The notes: generated by a model not told the origin, from the sequence alone. DNA of 64,000 nt from Prochlorococcus sp. AG-402-P16 (GCA_003216295.1 QCJB01000002.1:88539-152538); one strand, 5' to 3'. Positions 36,470 through 46,018 are shown, counted from the first letter of the stretch. Made by a program: numbers and translations.

Positions 36470-36653
36470 AAAAATAAACTTAAAAAGATCATAGCTAAGA
36501 AATATGAGATATTTGTAAATTACATAACAATTTTTGAAAAAAAAAAGATTTGATCATATTCAAATTAAAAGAATTGATGTCTTAAAAGATCTAATTTCAT
36601 TTGAAAGATTTTGTTTTCGGCTAAGTTAGAACCATTTCCAAAGCAAAAATTTC

Positions 36654-37184
36654 ATGCGCCTAACAAGTTCAAAAGGATGCCTTTTGGCGATAGGTAAATA
36701 CCCACATTTTAAATATAATGCTAATGGGGGAGGAGGCGAAGCAATACTCCTAGAAAAAAAAGTTAATAACACCAAATATATTGAATTCTGTCCAAATACA
36801 TTTCAAATTCCTTCATTAAATTGGAAAACAACAAAGTTCCTGAATCTACCCTTACCTCCAGGAATAAATATCAAAATAACAATGGATAAATTAGCAGGAA
36901 CAATAAATACAGACTCAGGTGAAATAAATTTGGACTTCGAAGCAAGATTTACTTTGCAAATATTTTCCAAAATAGAATTTCCAAATTTAAAAATCATAAG
37001 TTGTCTAACTACTAATAAAGTTAAGACAAAACATTTTTCGAGCGAAGGACAAACTATGCAACCAAATGGTGAAGCAAGAATTGTTGGTATATCAAATATA
37101 AAAAAAACTAATGATTATATTTTAGACAAATTTCTTGGTTTACCTACGGAAGCATTGGCAGAACTGCAATGTGTAGTCGGATAA
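36654..37184 (+). CDS. Conserved-looking picocyanobacterial protein, unknown
   Basis: 176 aa, no membrane segment. Contains FLNLPLPPGINIKITMDKLA and LDFEARFTLQIFSKIEFPNL, alternating beta-strand pattern suggesting a beta-sandwich, and GLPTEALAEL at the end. The family is not recognised with confidence; it has some DUF1997-like flavour. Probably soluble. Confidence 0.6.
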   Translation: MRLTSSKGCLLAIGKYPHFKYNANGGGGEAILLEKKVNNTKYIEFCPNTFQIPSLNWKTTKFLNLPLPPGINIKITMDKLAGTINTDSGEINLDFEARFTLQIFSKIEFPNLKIISCLTTNKVKTKHFSSEGQTMQPNGEARIVGISNIKKTNDYILDKFLGLPTEALAELQCVVG

Positions 37185-37837
37185 AGTTGATTTCCAAGAC
37201 TGACGAAGAGAAAAAGAATAAATTAAATCTCCCGGCATTGTGAGAAAAATCAGGTAATAAAACATTTTACAGTGATAAGTAAATTAATTCTCGGTGATTG
37301 ACTTACATACAAGCCTCAATAGAGCCATAATTTAATTAGATAGAGGCGGAGACATAGATTTTGAAGAAATCAAAAGAATACTCTGCATGAGCAAAAGAAT
37401 AGATAAAATTTCCATACGAAGTAACTGCTTTAGTACAAGTGTACCATAAGAAATGGGTTGCGCAAGCTTTTGCCTGCAGAATTAAAAAGCGAATTCATAT
37501 CAATAAATTGAAAAGATTCATTTCTATACTGCTGTTAGCAACTAGACTCAAATTCTCAAATAGCAACAAATCAATAATAAATATAAACTAGTTATTATTG
37601 ATTTTTTATTTTGTAGCCACTAATAAATAACACATCGATCTTCTTAAGTAAATTATTTAATCAATCCAAAAATGAGAATCTATGGTTACTTTGACTGTTG
37701 AGATCCTTATTCAATATTACTTATTATTATATTTCTTACTGATGCTTAATTCGTCTTGGCAAACAAGTTTGATTATAAAGTATTGACATAGTATATTGAT
37801 TGCTTATGCTTAATAAATTAATAAAAGTTTTGAAGTA
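37185..37837. other. 653-base spacer with a terminator, no supported gene
   Basis: AT-rich. A 12-bp perfect hairpin lies inside at 37569-37603. A 37-codon open stretch near 37340-37450 has no acceptable start. The segment upstream of the 37838 gene probably holds its promoter. Confidence 0.45.
37569..37608 (+). terminator. AT-rich hairpin terminator
   Basis: AATCAATAATAA (37569-37580) pairs with TTATTATTGATT (37592-37603), followed by TTTTATT. It lies almost 400 bases after the 36654 gene's stop. Confidence 0.5.
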
Positions 37838-38056
37838 ATGTCTTTTTCGGATGCGTATAGTTATCAGGCAAGGAATATAGTAGATATTAAGATTTTCGTA
37901 CAAGCAATAAGGTTTTTCGTTCTGAATTTTATTTTAGGGATTATTTTTTTATTTCTTATTTTGGAAGAAATAGATTGGATTATTTTTTCGTCAGGTGAAA
38001 CAAGAATAGATGAAGTGATTGACAGCACATCCTGGAATCTGAATAATTTATTTTAA
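37838..38056 (+). CDS. Small membrane protein, unknown
   Basis: 72 aa with one helix (FVLNFILGIIFLFLILEEID) and a polar C-terminus. No family recognised. The following gene in the same direction is also a small single-helix membrane protein. Confidence 0.5.
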   Translation: MSFSDAYSYQARNIVDIKIFVQAIRFFVLNFILGIIFLFLILEEIDWIIFSSGETRIDEVIDSTSWNLNNLF

Positions 38057-38142
38057 TTTAAGTTAAAACCTAAAGAATATATGGATTCTAGCTTGCTTTA
38101 TTTGGAAGAAATAGATATACCTAATTTGTATTTAATTTTATC

Positions 38143-38418
38143 ATGATTACTATTGTTATTTTGCTTGTTTTAGGCTTGTCTGGGTGGACTATTTCAACCC
38201 TAATGAGTAAAGGTAAGCATCAAGAGGAGATTAAGGAAGAATTAGGCAATATTTTTGAAAGTCTGAAGTATTTATCTTCATCTATCTCTGCTCTTGTAAA
38301 ACTTTTGATGAAGGATTCGATTTCCTCTGCTAAAGAGGATGACTTTAAATCTATCAAAGCTAATGTAATAGACCTTTTATCAATCGATAAGAAGGACAAA
38401 GAAGATCAAGTTGCTTAA
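38143..38418 (+). CDS. N-terminally anchored helical protein, unknown
   Basis: 91 aa: helix ITIVILLVLGLSGWTISTLM at the start followed by a Lys/Glu/Ser-rich coiled region. The layout suits a membrane-tethered adaptor. No family recognised; 86 bases after the upstream gene. Confidence 0.5.
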   Translation: MITIVILLVLGLSGWTISTLMSKGKHQEEIKEELGNIFESLKYLSSSISALVKLLMKDSISSAKEDDFKSIKANVIDLLSIDKKDKEDQVA

Positions 38419-38515
38419 TTCTTATTAAAAGAGAATTCAAAATTTGCAGGAATACATTGATTTATAAAAACTATATTAATTCTCAAAGTTCTAGATAAAT
38501 ATTCTTTAGATAGTT

Positions 38516-38818
38516 CTAGCTTCTTCGAATCCATGAAGGTGCTCCAGAAAACCACTCGCCAAGATCATCATGATCAGGATTATATGTCGAATTAGGATCT
38601 GATTCGCAAAGATTAAGGCCTTCTAGCAATTTATCTATTGAGTTAGAGCTTGATTTATTCCGTTGAAGATTTGAAGCTTTCCTTAACCATAGTGCGACGT
38701 TTTGATCTCTTGAGGCATATTTATTTAAATATATTCTTTCCTGCAGATTCACCAAATCTCCTTTAGCAAGTCTGGATAGTATTTCTTGTATCCGCAGACG
38801 AGAAGATGTAGATAACAT
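38516..38818 (-). CDS. Small conserved-looking soluble protein
   Basis: 100 aa. The N-terminus (RLRIQEILSRLAKGDLVNLQ) is helical; the C-terminus has DPDHDDLGEW-like acidic then FSGAPSWIRRS. Resembles small picocyanobacterial families, but I cannot name it. Confidence 0.55.
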   Translation of the reverse strand: MLSTSSRLRIQEILSRLAKGDLVNLQERIYLNKYASRDQNVALWLRKASNLQRNKSSSNSIDKLLEGLNLCESDPNSTYNPDHDDLGEWFSGAPSWIRRS

Positions 38819-38917
38819 GTTTAATGGATTATTTTGTTCTTTTTAGCTAGAAATAAATGAATTGCAAGATGAGTTGCACAAATTATTTTATTTATACAAA
38901 TCAAACGAAAAATTGAT

Positions 38918-39346
38918 CTATAGATCTTTATCTAGTTTATACTGTCTATTTTTTTTTAAAATCCCCCTTTTTTTCTTAGCTTCAAGTCTTTTTATTTGGG
39001 AATTCTTACTTGGGATTGTTTTTTTTCTAGCTTTAGTTTGTAAATTCAAGTTATCTCTTAAAAGAGAAGTGAGTTTCAACATCGCTAGTTGACGATTTTC
39101 ATATTGAGTTCTTTTTTCTTGCACTATTATAGAAATAGAACCATGATTAATTTGTTTGTTTAATTGTCTTAAGAGAATATACTTTTGAAAAGGGGATAAA
39201 ACTTTTGAATTGTTAATATGAAAAATTATTTCTACTCGGCTCTCAGTTTTATTTACATTCTGCCCCCCAGGACCAGCTGAACGTGAAAAGCGCCAATGAA
39301 TCTCATTTTTTGGAATCACTAATTGATTATTAATTTGTAAATTCAT
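38918..39346 (-). CDS. arfB: Peptidyl-tRNA hydrolase ArfB-like (ribosome rescue)
   Basis: 142 aa class I release-factor-like domain. The GGQ motif SAGPGGQNVNKTESRVEI has Gly27-Gly28-Gln29, followed by the Lys/Arg-rich C-terminal tail (KARKKTIPSKNSQIKRLEAK) that enters the empty mRNA channel in ArfB. It releases peptides from ribosomes stalled without a stop codon, a back-up to the tmRNA coded at 16.9 kb. No codon-recognition domain, as expected for ArfB. Confidence 0.88.
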   Translation of the reverse strand: MNLQINNQLVIPKNEIHWRFSRSAGPGGQNVNKTESRVEIIFHINNSKVLSPFQKYILLRQLNKQINHGSISIIVQEKRTQYENRQLAMLKLTSLLRDNLNLQTKARKKTIPSKNSQIKRLEAKKKRGILKKNRQYKLDKDL

Positions 39347-39462
39347 CGATGATTAGCGTGAGATAATCCTGTAAAGTGATATCTTATTCATTAATTGTAT
39401 ATGCTACCAATTACATAAAATCTATATTTCTATTAGTATTCAATATTATTGTTAATGGATAA

Positions 39463-39822
39463 CTATTTTTTATGCGAAAACTTTTTTAAAGTCTCGATTT
39501 CTATAATTTTCAAGGTACTCTCCTCTGTAGCTTCTAGATTCAGCAAAGGGGCCATACCATCTTCAAAAGCTTGCTTCCATCTTGGAGCACACAAGCACCA
39601 ATAATCACCTTCTTTTAATCCAGGGAAGCCTATTTGAGGCGTAGATAAATCATTACCTTGCGCTTTACTATAAGAGAGAAATTGGTCTGTCATAACAGCA
39701 CAAACAGTGTGCATGCCAGTATCAGATACGTCGGTTTTGCATGATCCGTCCCGATACCATCCTGTCATTGGACTACAACTACATGATTTCAATTCGGTTC
39801 CTAAAACATTTTTTTGCTGCAT
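39463..39822 (-). CDS. DUF2237 family protein
   Basis: 119 aa, with the family order NVLGTELKSCSCSPMTGWYRDG, HTVCAVMTDQFLSYSKAQGNDLSTP, and GLKEGDYWCLCAPRW. Contains five conserved-looking cysteines. Small widely distributed protein of unknown function. Single-gene unit. Confidence 0.85.
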   Translation of the reverse strand: MQQKNVLGTELKSCSCSPMTGWYRDGSCKTDVSDTGMHTVCAVMTDQFLSYSKAQGNDLSTPQIGFPGLKEGDYWCLCAPRWKQAFEDGMAPLLNLEATEESTLKIIEIETLKKFSHKK

Positions 39823-39896
39823 GACTTTTTTGAATGACCTAATAGATATAGTATGACTACAATAATTTATTTCTCATACTTTAAAAGGTAAATACA

Positions 39897-41726
39897 ATGA
39901 CCGCACCATTAATTCAAGGTGCCTCTGGAATAGAGGGAGCTACATTAACCTCCGCGTCAATCAAGGAAAATAACAAAGACATTTTTACTTTTACTTCAAA
40001 TGAATTAGTTACTTGGTCTATTGATGGAGGAGAAGAAACTCTTTTTACGATTGATACAGATACTGGTGAATTAAGTTTCAATGAATTGCCTGATTATGAA
40101 AAAGCTTTTAGCTTAAATGGAACAACTTTAGAATTTCAAACTAATTATAATTCTCCTGATATAAGTAGTAAGTTTTTTGTAGAGCTCTATGATTTAAATA
40201 ATAAAAATAATCAATCTACTCCAATTACATCTGATAATTTTCTTCAATACGTTAATGATGGATCTTATATTCAAACTATTTTACATCGATTAGTATCTGA
40301 TTTTATTGTTCAAGGTGGGGGTTTTAACATAAAAACCAATGCTAATCAATCTTCTTCCATATCAATAATTCAATCAAAGGGTGCAATAAGTAATGAGCCA
40401 GGTAATTCGAATCACATGGGTACAATTGCAATGGCAAAGATTAGCGGCCAAGCAAATAGTGCAACATCTGAGTGGTTTATTAATTTATTGGAAAATAAAC
40501 ATCTAGATTCGCAGAACGAAGGTTTTACTGTTTTTGGCCATATTTTAGGAGATGGTATTAATAATCCACTTTTATTAAATAAACTTCTGAAAGAACCAGC
40601 TGATACTCAAGTTAAAACTTTTTCATTGGATTTAACATTTAATGATGCATCTAATGGTCAATCAACAATTACCTTACCAGATATACCTCTTAGGGATATG
40701 GAAGGTACAAATGTCGCGATTGATAATTTCCTTCTTATTAATAAAATTTCTTCAATTAATACGAGACCTCAAGAGATCGAAAATAAATATAATTTAATTG
40801 TCTCAGCTACCGATTCAGATGGAAATAAATCTAGTCAATATGTAATTGTGACTGTCAGCGATATTCAAGGAGAGCAACTTAATGGGGCAGATGGTATTGA
40901 TACACTAACAGGTGGAATTGGAAATGATATTTTTCAAGGAAATGGTGGTAACGACATCATTGATGGTGGTAATGACTATGATACGGCAACTTATTCGGGA
41001 AATTTTTCCGACTATATATTTGAAATCGCTAATAAATTAGTCACCGTTACCGATACTCGTTCATCTACTAATGATGGAACAGACACGTTATCTAATATTG
41101 AAAAACTCACTTTTGCAGATAAAAATGCTCTAATCACCAGTAAAGAAATAAAAGGAATTAACTCATTAGGATTTCATGCAGAGAAAATCTATCAAGGTAA
41201 AAGTGATGCTTATAAATTTTATGATTTAGGTAATGATAAATATGGGATTGGCATAACGGGTGGTATTGATGAGCTGACTGGGCCGTCTGTTCTTAAGTTT
41301 GATGATAAGATTCTGCATCTTGTTAATGATATCAAAGCAACATTCGACCAAGTCACAGGTCTACATGATGCAACCGGACAAATGTTTCGTCTTTACAATG
41401 CTGCTTTTGCAAGATTTCCTGATGCTGATGGACTTAAATATTGGATTGGTAATTTCAGTTCTGGCAAAGATGACTCAAGGGCCGTGTCATCTTCTTTTCT
41501 TGCTTCTGAAGAATTTAAACAACGTTATGGTGACAACGTCTCGAATGAAAGCTATGTAAAAAATCTATATCTAAACGTCTTGAATAGAGAGCTCGATCAA
41601 GGTGGATATGACTACTGGGTTGGAAATTTAAATAATGGTATTGAAGAAAGACACGAAGTCCTTTTAGGTTTTTCTGAATCAGCTGAAAACAAAGGTCTTT
41701 TCTCTGAAATGACTGGCTTGTATTAA
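39897..41726 (+). CDS. Secreted RTX-type protein with cyclophilin and DUF4214 domains
   Basis: 609 aa, no N-terminal signal peptide. Order: cadherin-like start (residues 1-85, ending IDTDTGELSFNELPDYE), a cyclophilin-type peptidyl-prolyl isomerase region (90-270, with ILHRLVSDFIVQGGGF and MAKISGQANSATSEWFINL), a beta-rich link, RTX nonapeptides GNDIFQGNGGNDIIDGGND (about 342-360), a YSGNFSDYIF module, then DUF4214 (480-600). RTX plus DUF4214 is typical of type I secretion substrates; no exporter for it is adjacent. Its last ~210 residues match those of the 51722 protein. Confidence 0.85.
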   Translation: MTAPLIQGASGIEGATLTSASIKENNKDIFTFTSNELVTWSIDGGEETLFTIDTDTGELSFNELPDYEKAFSLNGTTLEFQTNYNSPDISSKFFVELYDLNNKNNQSTPITSDNFLQYVNDGSYIQTILHRLVSDFIVQGGGFNIKTNANQSSSISIIQSKGAISNEPGNSNHMGTIAMAKISGQANSATSEWFINLLENKHLDSQNEGFTVFGHILGDGINNPLLLNKLLKEPADTQVKTFSLDLTFNDASNGQSTITLPDIPLRDMEGTNVAIDNFLLINKISSINTRPQEIENKYNLIVSATDSDGNKSSQYVIVTVSDIQGEQLNGADGIDTLTGGIGNDIFQGNGGNDIIDGGNDYDTATYSGNFSDYIFEIANKLVTVTDTRSSTNDGTDTLSNIEKLTFADKNALITSKEIKGINSLGFHAEKIYQGKSDAYKFYDLGNDKYGIGITGGIDELTGPSVLKFDDKILHLVNDIKATFDQVTGLHDATGQMFRLYNAAFARFPDADGLKYWIGNFSSGKDDSRAVSSSFLASEEFKQRYGDNVSNESYVKNLYLNVLNRELDQGGYDYWVGNLNNGIEERHEVLLGFSESAENKGLFSEMTGLY

Positions 41727-41790
41727 CTACATTTTTTTAGTTATATAAGTCTATCTTCTCCAGGAAGTCAGTCAATTAATTAGTTCTCTT

Positions 41791-42099
41791 CTAAGAAGAT
41801 GTAGCCGTATAACAAAATCCATTCTTAATACAAAAATCGTATGCAAATAATTTTAATTGTTCAGGCATATCTTGCCATTGCATTTCTTCAAGTTCGTTTA
41901 GCTGGTCTGATGTTAATGACTCATGCTTTGCATATGCCTCCATCATATTACCCCAACTTGACGAAAAGCTATCAAGATAAAACGCTTTTTGATTCTGGTT
42001 AAAGAAATTAATTATATCCTTCTCGGTAACTACTTCTCGAGACAGTTTCTTATAATGTTCAAAATCTGATGACCAGTCTGGTGTTAAGTTTGACGACAT
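41791..42099 (-). CDS. Small helical protein, unknown
   Basis: 102 aa, largely helical and acidic, no membrane segment. Contains aromatic motifs SSWGNMMEAYAKHESL and YDFCIKNGFCY. Looks coding but has no family I recognise. Convergent with the RTX gene. Confidence 0.5.
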   Translation of the reverse strand: MSSNLTPDWSSDFEHYKKLSREVVTEKDIINFFNQNQKAFYLDSFSSSWGNMMEAYAKHESLTSDQLNELEEMQWQDMPEQLKLFAYDFCIKNGFCYTATSS

Positions 42100-42409
42100 C
42101 GAAAATTCAATTTAATTTATGATTTTAGTTTACACAGTCCATAGAAATCAAAGCAATGGCGAAATGAACATATGTGATTCATATCCGAAAGTATTAACCT
42201 AACTTGCTATGGATTCGAGCAATATTGAAACTATGTCCATAAAAATCGAATCTCTATTTACGCTCTTTGTTAGATGGACTGGTTTTCGATAAATATTCAA
42301 ATTTCGATCACAAATCTAAAATCCTAATTATCTTGAGAATACTTTTGTCATTCTCCATAAAAGTTAGTGAGATTAAATTGAAGAATTTTTAATTATTCTT
42401 TCCTTAGAG
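42100..42409. other. 310-base spacer, no supported gene
   Basis: AT-rich, with no coding-like frame and no clear hairpin. Contains the likely promoter of the 41791 gene (divergent, minus). Confidence 0.4.
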
Positions 42410-42640
42410 CTACCATTGTGGCTCAATTCGTACCCAGCCAGCAGCTAAAAGCTTTTTCCACAGCTCAATAGCAAGATTTCTTCTCATTCTCTTACGACTC
42501 TTAAGAAGAGGTATCCCATTCAACTCAAGACGTCCTTTGTCTACTAAGACTTTAGGATTCATCTCCCAACTCTCCCAGTCATACTGGAATCTCAAGATCC
42601 ACACTCTACTCGGTTCCATAAGCCATCCGTCACGCTTCAT
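42410..42640 (-). CDS. DUF1651 family protein
   Basis: 76 aa. The C-terminal LLKSRKRMRRNLAIELWKKL followed by AAGWVRIEPQW matches the DUF1651 ending (W(K/R)xL...GW...EPQW) found almost only in marine picocyanobacteria. N-terminal aromatic residues (WILRFQYDWESW) also fit. Function unknown; copies often lie in islands. Confidence 0.8.
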   Translation of the reverse strand: MKRDGWLMEPSRVWILRFQYDWESWEMNPKVLVDKGRLELNGIPLLKSRKRMRRNLAIELWKKLLAAGWVRIEPQW

Positions 42641-42761
42641 CCCATTAATTCAGATGAGTGCACGCATACTAATAGCTTGTGTTGGAATTGATGCCAATCA
42701 ATACTTCAAACCTAATGTTTTTGATCCCAATCGATTAGTTGCTTATACGTATCTATAAGCT

Positions 42762-42935
42762 TTATTCTTCAACTTCAACAATTTCATAATAAGGACGGTC
42801 CCCATAGTCAGCATCTGAACAACAAACATCGGAGTAAATTTTTTCTAAAACATCATATGCCTCATCATAAGTCTCAAATGGTTGATGAGTAATGTCATCA
42901 GACTCTTGATCATGTCTAATAATTTTATAAACCAT
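42762..42935 (-). CDS. Small acidic protein, picocyanobacterial type
   Basis: 57 aa from ATG 42935 to TAA 42762: MVYKIIRHDQESDDITHQPF, then TYDEAYDVLEKIYSDVCCSD, ending EIVEVEE. Strongly coding-like with a repeating pattern typical of small marine cyanobacterial families. The double cysteine is notable. Confidence 0.7.
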   Translation of the reverse strand: MVYKIIRHDQESDDITHQPFETYDEAYDVLEKIYSDVCCSDADYGDRPYYEIVEVEE

Positions 42936-42942
42936 TGACAAA

Positions 42943-43038
42943 TTAATTAACTAGAGAATCCAAATAATCCCGCAAAGGCAGAAAGAAAAGTATAACAACA
43001 ATACTGACTAATATGACTCTAAAAAGATTATTCATCAT
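42943..43038 (-). CDS. Very small membrane peptide (31 aa)
   Basis: ATG 43038 to TAA 42943 encodes MMNNLFRVILVSIVVILFFL then PLRDYLDSLVN: one helix and a charged tail. A weak GGTGA lies upstream. It sits between two minus-strand small genes with short gaps, so an operon 43254-42762 is likely. Confidence 0.45.
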   Translation of the reverse strand: MMNNLFRVILVSIVVILFFLPLRDYLDSLVN

Positions 43039-43056
43039 TTTTCACCAATTAATTTT

Positions 43057-43254
43057 TTACATTCTGTTTCGATCTTGATCTTCTTCCTCCCATGATCGAA
43101 CTTGAAAAAACAATACGAGACAAATGGTAATAAAAATCAAAAGAAGTCCAGCCCAACCCCAAAATTTATGCTCAGCAAAAAGATTCGTTAACATTGACTT
43201 TTCTTGATATTGAGCATCCATCTCATATTGAATAGTTGCAAGAAAAGTAATCAT
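43057..43254 (-). CDS. Small single-helix membrane protein
   Basis: 65 aa, helix WGWAGLLLIFITICLVLFFQ followed by acidic-basic tail RSWEEEDQDRNRM. The in-frame ATG at the inner position (MLTNLF) is an alternative start. No family recognised. Confidence 0.55.
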   Translation of the reverse strand: MITFLATIQYEMDAQYQEKSMLTNLFAEHKFWGWAGLLLIFITICLVLFFQVRSWEEEDQDRNRM

Positions 43255-43369
43255 TTCAGGCAGTTAAATAAGAATAAGTATTACTTTCTTATTATATTCA
43301 AATCACACTAGAAATAAGTTGAAAATACTAATTAGTATAAGATTCCTCAGCGATTATCAATGAAAAAAT

Positions 43370-43669
43370 TTATTTTTTGACGATATTGCCTTTTTCAAGT
43401 TTCTTATACAGTACATATCCAATCAGGAATAATACAATTAATGAAAAATTTTGATTAAAGATACCAATTATTAAATAAGCAAGTATTGGTAAAAATAATA
43501 AACGCTTAGCCAAAATCTTTTCTTCAGGTGTTAAATCTTTCCATTCCAAATATCTTCTCCACTGAAATACTCTTTTCATCTCTCTTTCTTCCGATCTTTT
43601 TCTATTGAGAAAGGTATTAAATAGAACTTTTAAATCATCCAAGCGGTTCATTGATAAACGTAGCAGCAA
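43370..43669 (-). CDS. Small membrane protein, unknown
   Basis: 99 aa with basic N-terminal half (FLNRKRSEEREMKRVFQW) and two hydrophobic segments near residues 65-95. No family recognised. Confidence 0.5.
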   Translation of the reverse strand: MLLRLSMNRLDDLKVLFNTFLNRKRSEEREMKRVFQWRRYLEWKDLTPEEKILAKRLLFLPILAYLIIGIFNQNFSLIVLFLIGYVLYKKLEKGNIVKK

Positions 43670-44039
43670 GCATTTACAACTATTATACTTTTAAATACTG
43701 GGCATAATAGACTTGAAATTTTAAAGCCGAGATTCAAGAGCTGCATTACGCTATAAATATAACTCCAAATTGATACTTTTCAAAGCTGATAACCATTCAT
43801 GTCAGGGAAAGATATTATACAACTTGATCAACTGTATTTCGGCAGATTTGTTTCTATGTAGAAGTAAAGGTCTATATATTATGAATAAATTCTTTTTTCA
43901 GATTAGGTCACTCATTATTAAAAGCTAAGAGTTCTATTTAAACATCACAACTTTCAATGAAGAAAAAGTAAAAGATTTCCTTTAATTGTGAAGAAGAAAG
44001 GGAAATATAGCGAAAATCAAATCTAGTGCTTTAAAAATT
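43670..44039. other. 370-base spacer before the amino-acid transporter operon
   Basis: AT-rich upstream region. Probably holds the promoter of the four-gene transporter operon. No conserved operator pattern or coding frame longer than 15 codons is obvious. Confidence 0.4.
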
Positions 44040-45086
44040 ATGCGGCGATTGTTTTCAGGAATAGTTAGTCTGACAATGCTATTAAGTGGCTGTGCGAGCC
44101 CAAGTCTAGAAAATACTTCTAGGCTTGATTTAATAAAGAAACGAGGCGAGCTAATTTGTGGCGTAAGTGGGAAAATTCCTGGATTTAGTTTTCTTGAGAG
44201 TGATGGTAGTTATCAGGGATTAGATGTAGATATATGCAAAGCATTTGCTGCTGCGATAATAGGAGATTCAGAAAGAATTCAATACAGACCTCTAACTGCA
44301 GCAGAAAGATTCACTGCTATCAAAACTGGTGAAATCGACCTATTGTCAAGAAACACCACATTTACCCTCAGTAGAGATTCAGTAGGAGGTAATGGACTAA
44401 CTTTTGCTCCAGTTGTTTTTCATGATGGTCAAGGATTAATGGTAAAGAAAGAGAGTGGAGTCAATAGTCTTGAAGATCTTGCAAATAAATCCATATGTGT
44501 AGGATCAGGCACAACTACTGAGCAAAATATAAATGATGCGTTTGAAAGTGCTTCACTTCCATATACTCCAATCAAATATCAAGATCTTAATCAAGTAGTA
44601 GCAGGATATTTACAAGGTCGTTGTTCAGCTATGACTTCTGATCGGTCACAATTAGCAGCAGCAAGATCAGGCTTTAAAAATCCAACAGAGCATATTATTC
44701 TTGATGCTGTATTGAGTAAGGAGCCACTTGCTCCAGCTTCGGATGGTCAAGACCAAAAACTAGCTGATGCTATGAGATGGGTCGTTTACGCCCTCATATC
44801 AGCAGAAGAACAAGGCATAACAAAATCTAATATTGATGAAAAAGTTCAACTGGCAAAAAATAATCCTCAATTAAAGCCATTAAGAAGATTTCTAGGTATT
44901 GACGGAGGGCTTGGAGAAAAACTTGGACTTAGCAATGACTTTGTAGTTCAGATAATTAGTACAACTGGCAATTATGGAGAGATTTATGAAAAACATTTAG
45001 GCAAAAATAGTCAAGTCCCCATTCCAAGAGGATTAAATGAGCTATATACCAAAGGAGGTGTATATGTTTCACCACCATTTAATTAA
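44040..45086 (+). CDS. aapJ: Polar amino-acid ABC transporter, substrate-binding lipoprotein
   Basis: 348 aa. The N-terminal lipobox LLSGC (Cys18) predicts a lipoprotein, unusual for AapJ, which is mostly soluble periplasmic. The body matches SBP family 3: KKRGELICGVSGKIPGFSFL, DVDICKAFAAAI, EIDLLSRNTT, and KSICVGSGTTTEQN, with the GCSAMTSDRSQL region of general amino-acid binders (AapJ/BztA). First gene of a four-gene operon. Confidence 0.9.
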   Translation: MRRLFSGIVSLTMLLSGCASPSLENTSRLDLIKKRGELICGVSGKIPGFSFLESDGSYQGLDVDICKAFAAAIIGDSERIQYRPLTAAERFTAIKTGEIDLLSRNTTFTLSRDSVGGNGLTFAPVVFHDGQGLMVKKESGVNSLEDLANKSICVGSGTTTEQNINDAFESASLPYTPIKYQDLNQVVAGYLQGRCSAMTSDRSQLAAARSGFKNPTEHIILDAVLSKEPLAPASDGQDQKLADAMRWVVYALISAEEQGITKSNIDEKVQLAKNNPQLKPLRRFLGIDGGLGEKLGLSNDFVVQIISTTGNYGEIYEKHLGKNSQVPIPRGLNELYTKGGVYVSPPFN

Positions 45087-45106
45087 TAAAATAAATTATT
45101 ACTAGA

Positions 45107-46006
45107 ATGAAAAGAAGTAGAAAAATATTTTTACAATTTGGAATATTTATTATTGTTTTTAGTTTAATTGGAATATTAATTAATAATCTCACAATCAATC
45201 TAATAAGAACCGGACTTGGTTTTAATTTCAATTGGCTTTTAAAACCAGCAAGTTTTGCTTTAGCTGAACACGCTTTACCTTATTCCACTTCGGATAGCTA
45301 TGCCTGGGCATTATTGATAGGTTGGCTCAATAGCCTAAAAGTAATTGTCTCATCATTACTATTAGCTACTCTTTTAGGTACAGTAATAGGTTTCGCTAGA
45401 ACAGGTAGTAACTCTTTACTAGGTCTTATATCAGCTGGATACATAACGATAATTCGACAAACCCCTCTTTTACTGCAACTTATGTTTTGGTATTTTATTG
45501 GGTTCTTAGGGCTAAAAGAAAATGTGTTGATTAGTATAAAAAACATATTTAAAATTTCTAATCAAGGAATAGAATTAACTGGATTAACTTTCTCCTCTGA
45601 ATTCTCAGCATTATTGTTTGGTCTAGGAGTATTTACAAGCGCGTACATAGCAGAGGTGATTCGTGGAGGTATTCTTTCTGTTCCTCGCGGACAATGGGAA
45701 GCTTTTAGAAGTCTAGGGCTTTCTGAACAAACAGGTCTTATAAAAATAATTATCCCACAAGCATTACCAGCAATTATTCCAGGATTAACAAGCCAATATC
45801 TAAATCTTGCTAAAAATAGTACTTTAGCTATAGCAGTTGGATATTCAGATATTTATGCAATAAATGATACTATTATCAATCAAACCGGAAGAGCTATCGA
45901 ATGTTTTATTATATTGCTAACTAGTTTCCTATTCTTAAATCTATTGATCAGTAATAGCATGGAAATCATCAATAAAATAATAATCAACTCAAAAAAATAT
46001 AATTAA
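45107..46006 (+). CDS. aapQ: Amino-acid ABC transporter permease 1 (AapQ-type)
   Basis: 299 aa, shorter than proteobacterial AapQ (about 400). Contains TIIRQTPLLLQLMFWY and the EAA loop GGILSVPRGQWEAFRSLGLS typical of His/Glu/Gln/Arg/opine permeases. Downstream gene 12 bases away. Confidence 0.88.
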   Translation: MKRSRKIFLQFGIFIIVFSLIGILINNLTINLIRTGLGFNFNWLLKPASFALAEHALPYSTSDSYAWALLIGWLNSLKVIVSSLLLATLLGTVIGFARTGSNSLLGLISAGYITIIRQTPLLLQLMFWYFIGFLGLKENVLISIKNIFKISNQGIELTGLTFSSEFSALLFGLGVFTSAYIAEVIRGGILSVPRGQWEAFRSLGLSEQTGLIKIIIPQALPAIIPGLTSQYLNLAKNSTLAIAVGYSDIYAINDTIINQTGRAIECFIILLTSFLFLNLLISNSMEIINKIIINSKKYN

Positions 46007-46018
46007 CTTGTTTTAAAT

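Noticed and set aside
36451..36480. Possible 16S rRNA 3'-end fragment (tggatcacctcctaa)
   Set aside because: Similarity covers only about 15 bases and stops there; an extended Shine-Dalgarno on the other strand with a suitable start codon explains it better.
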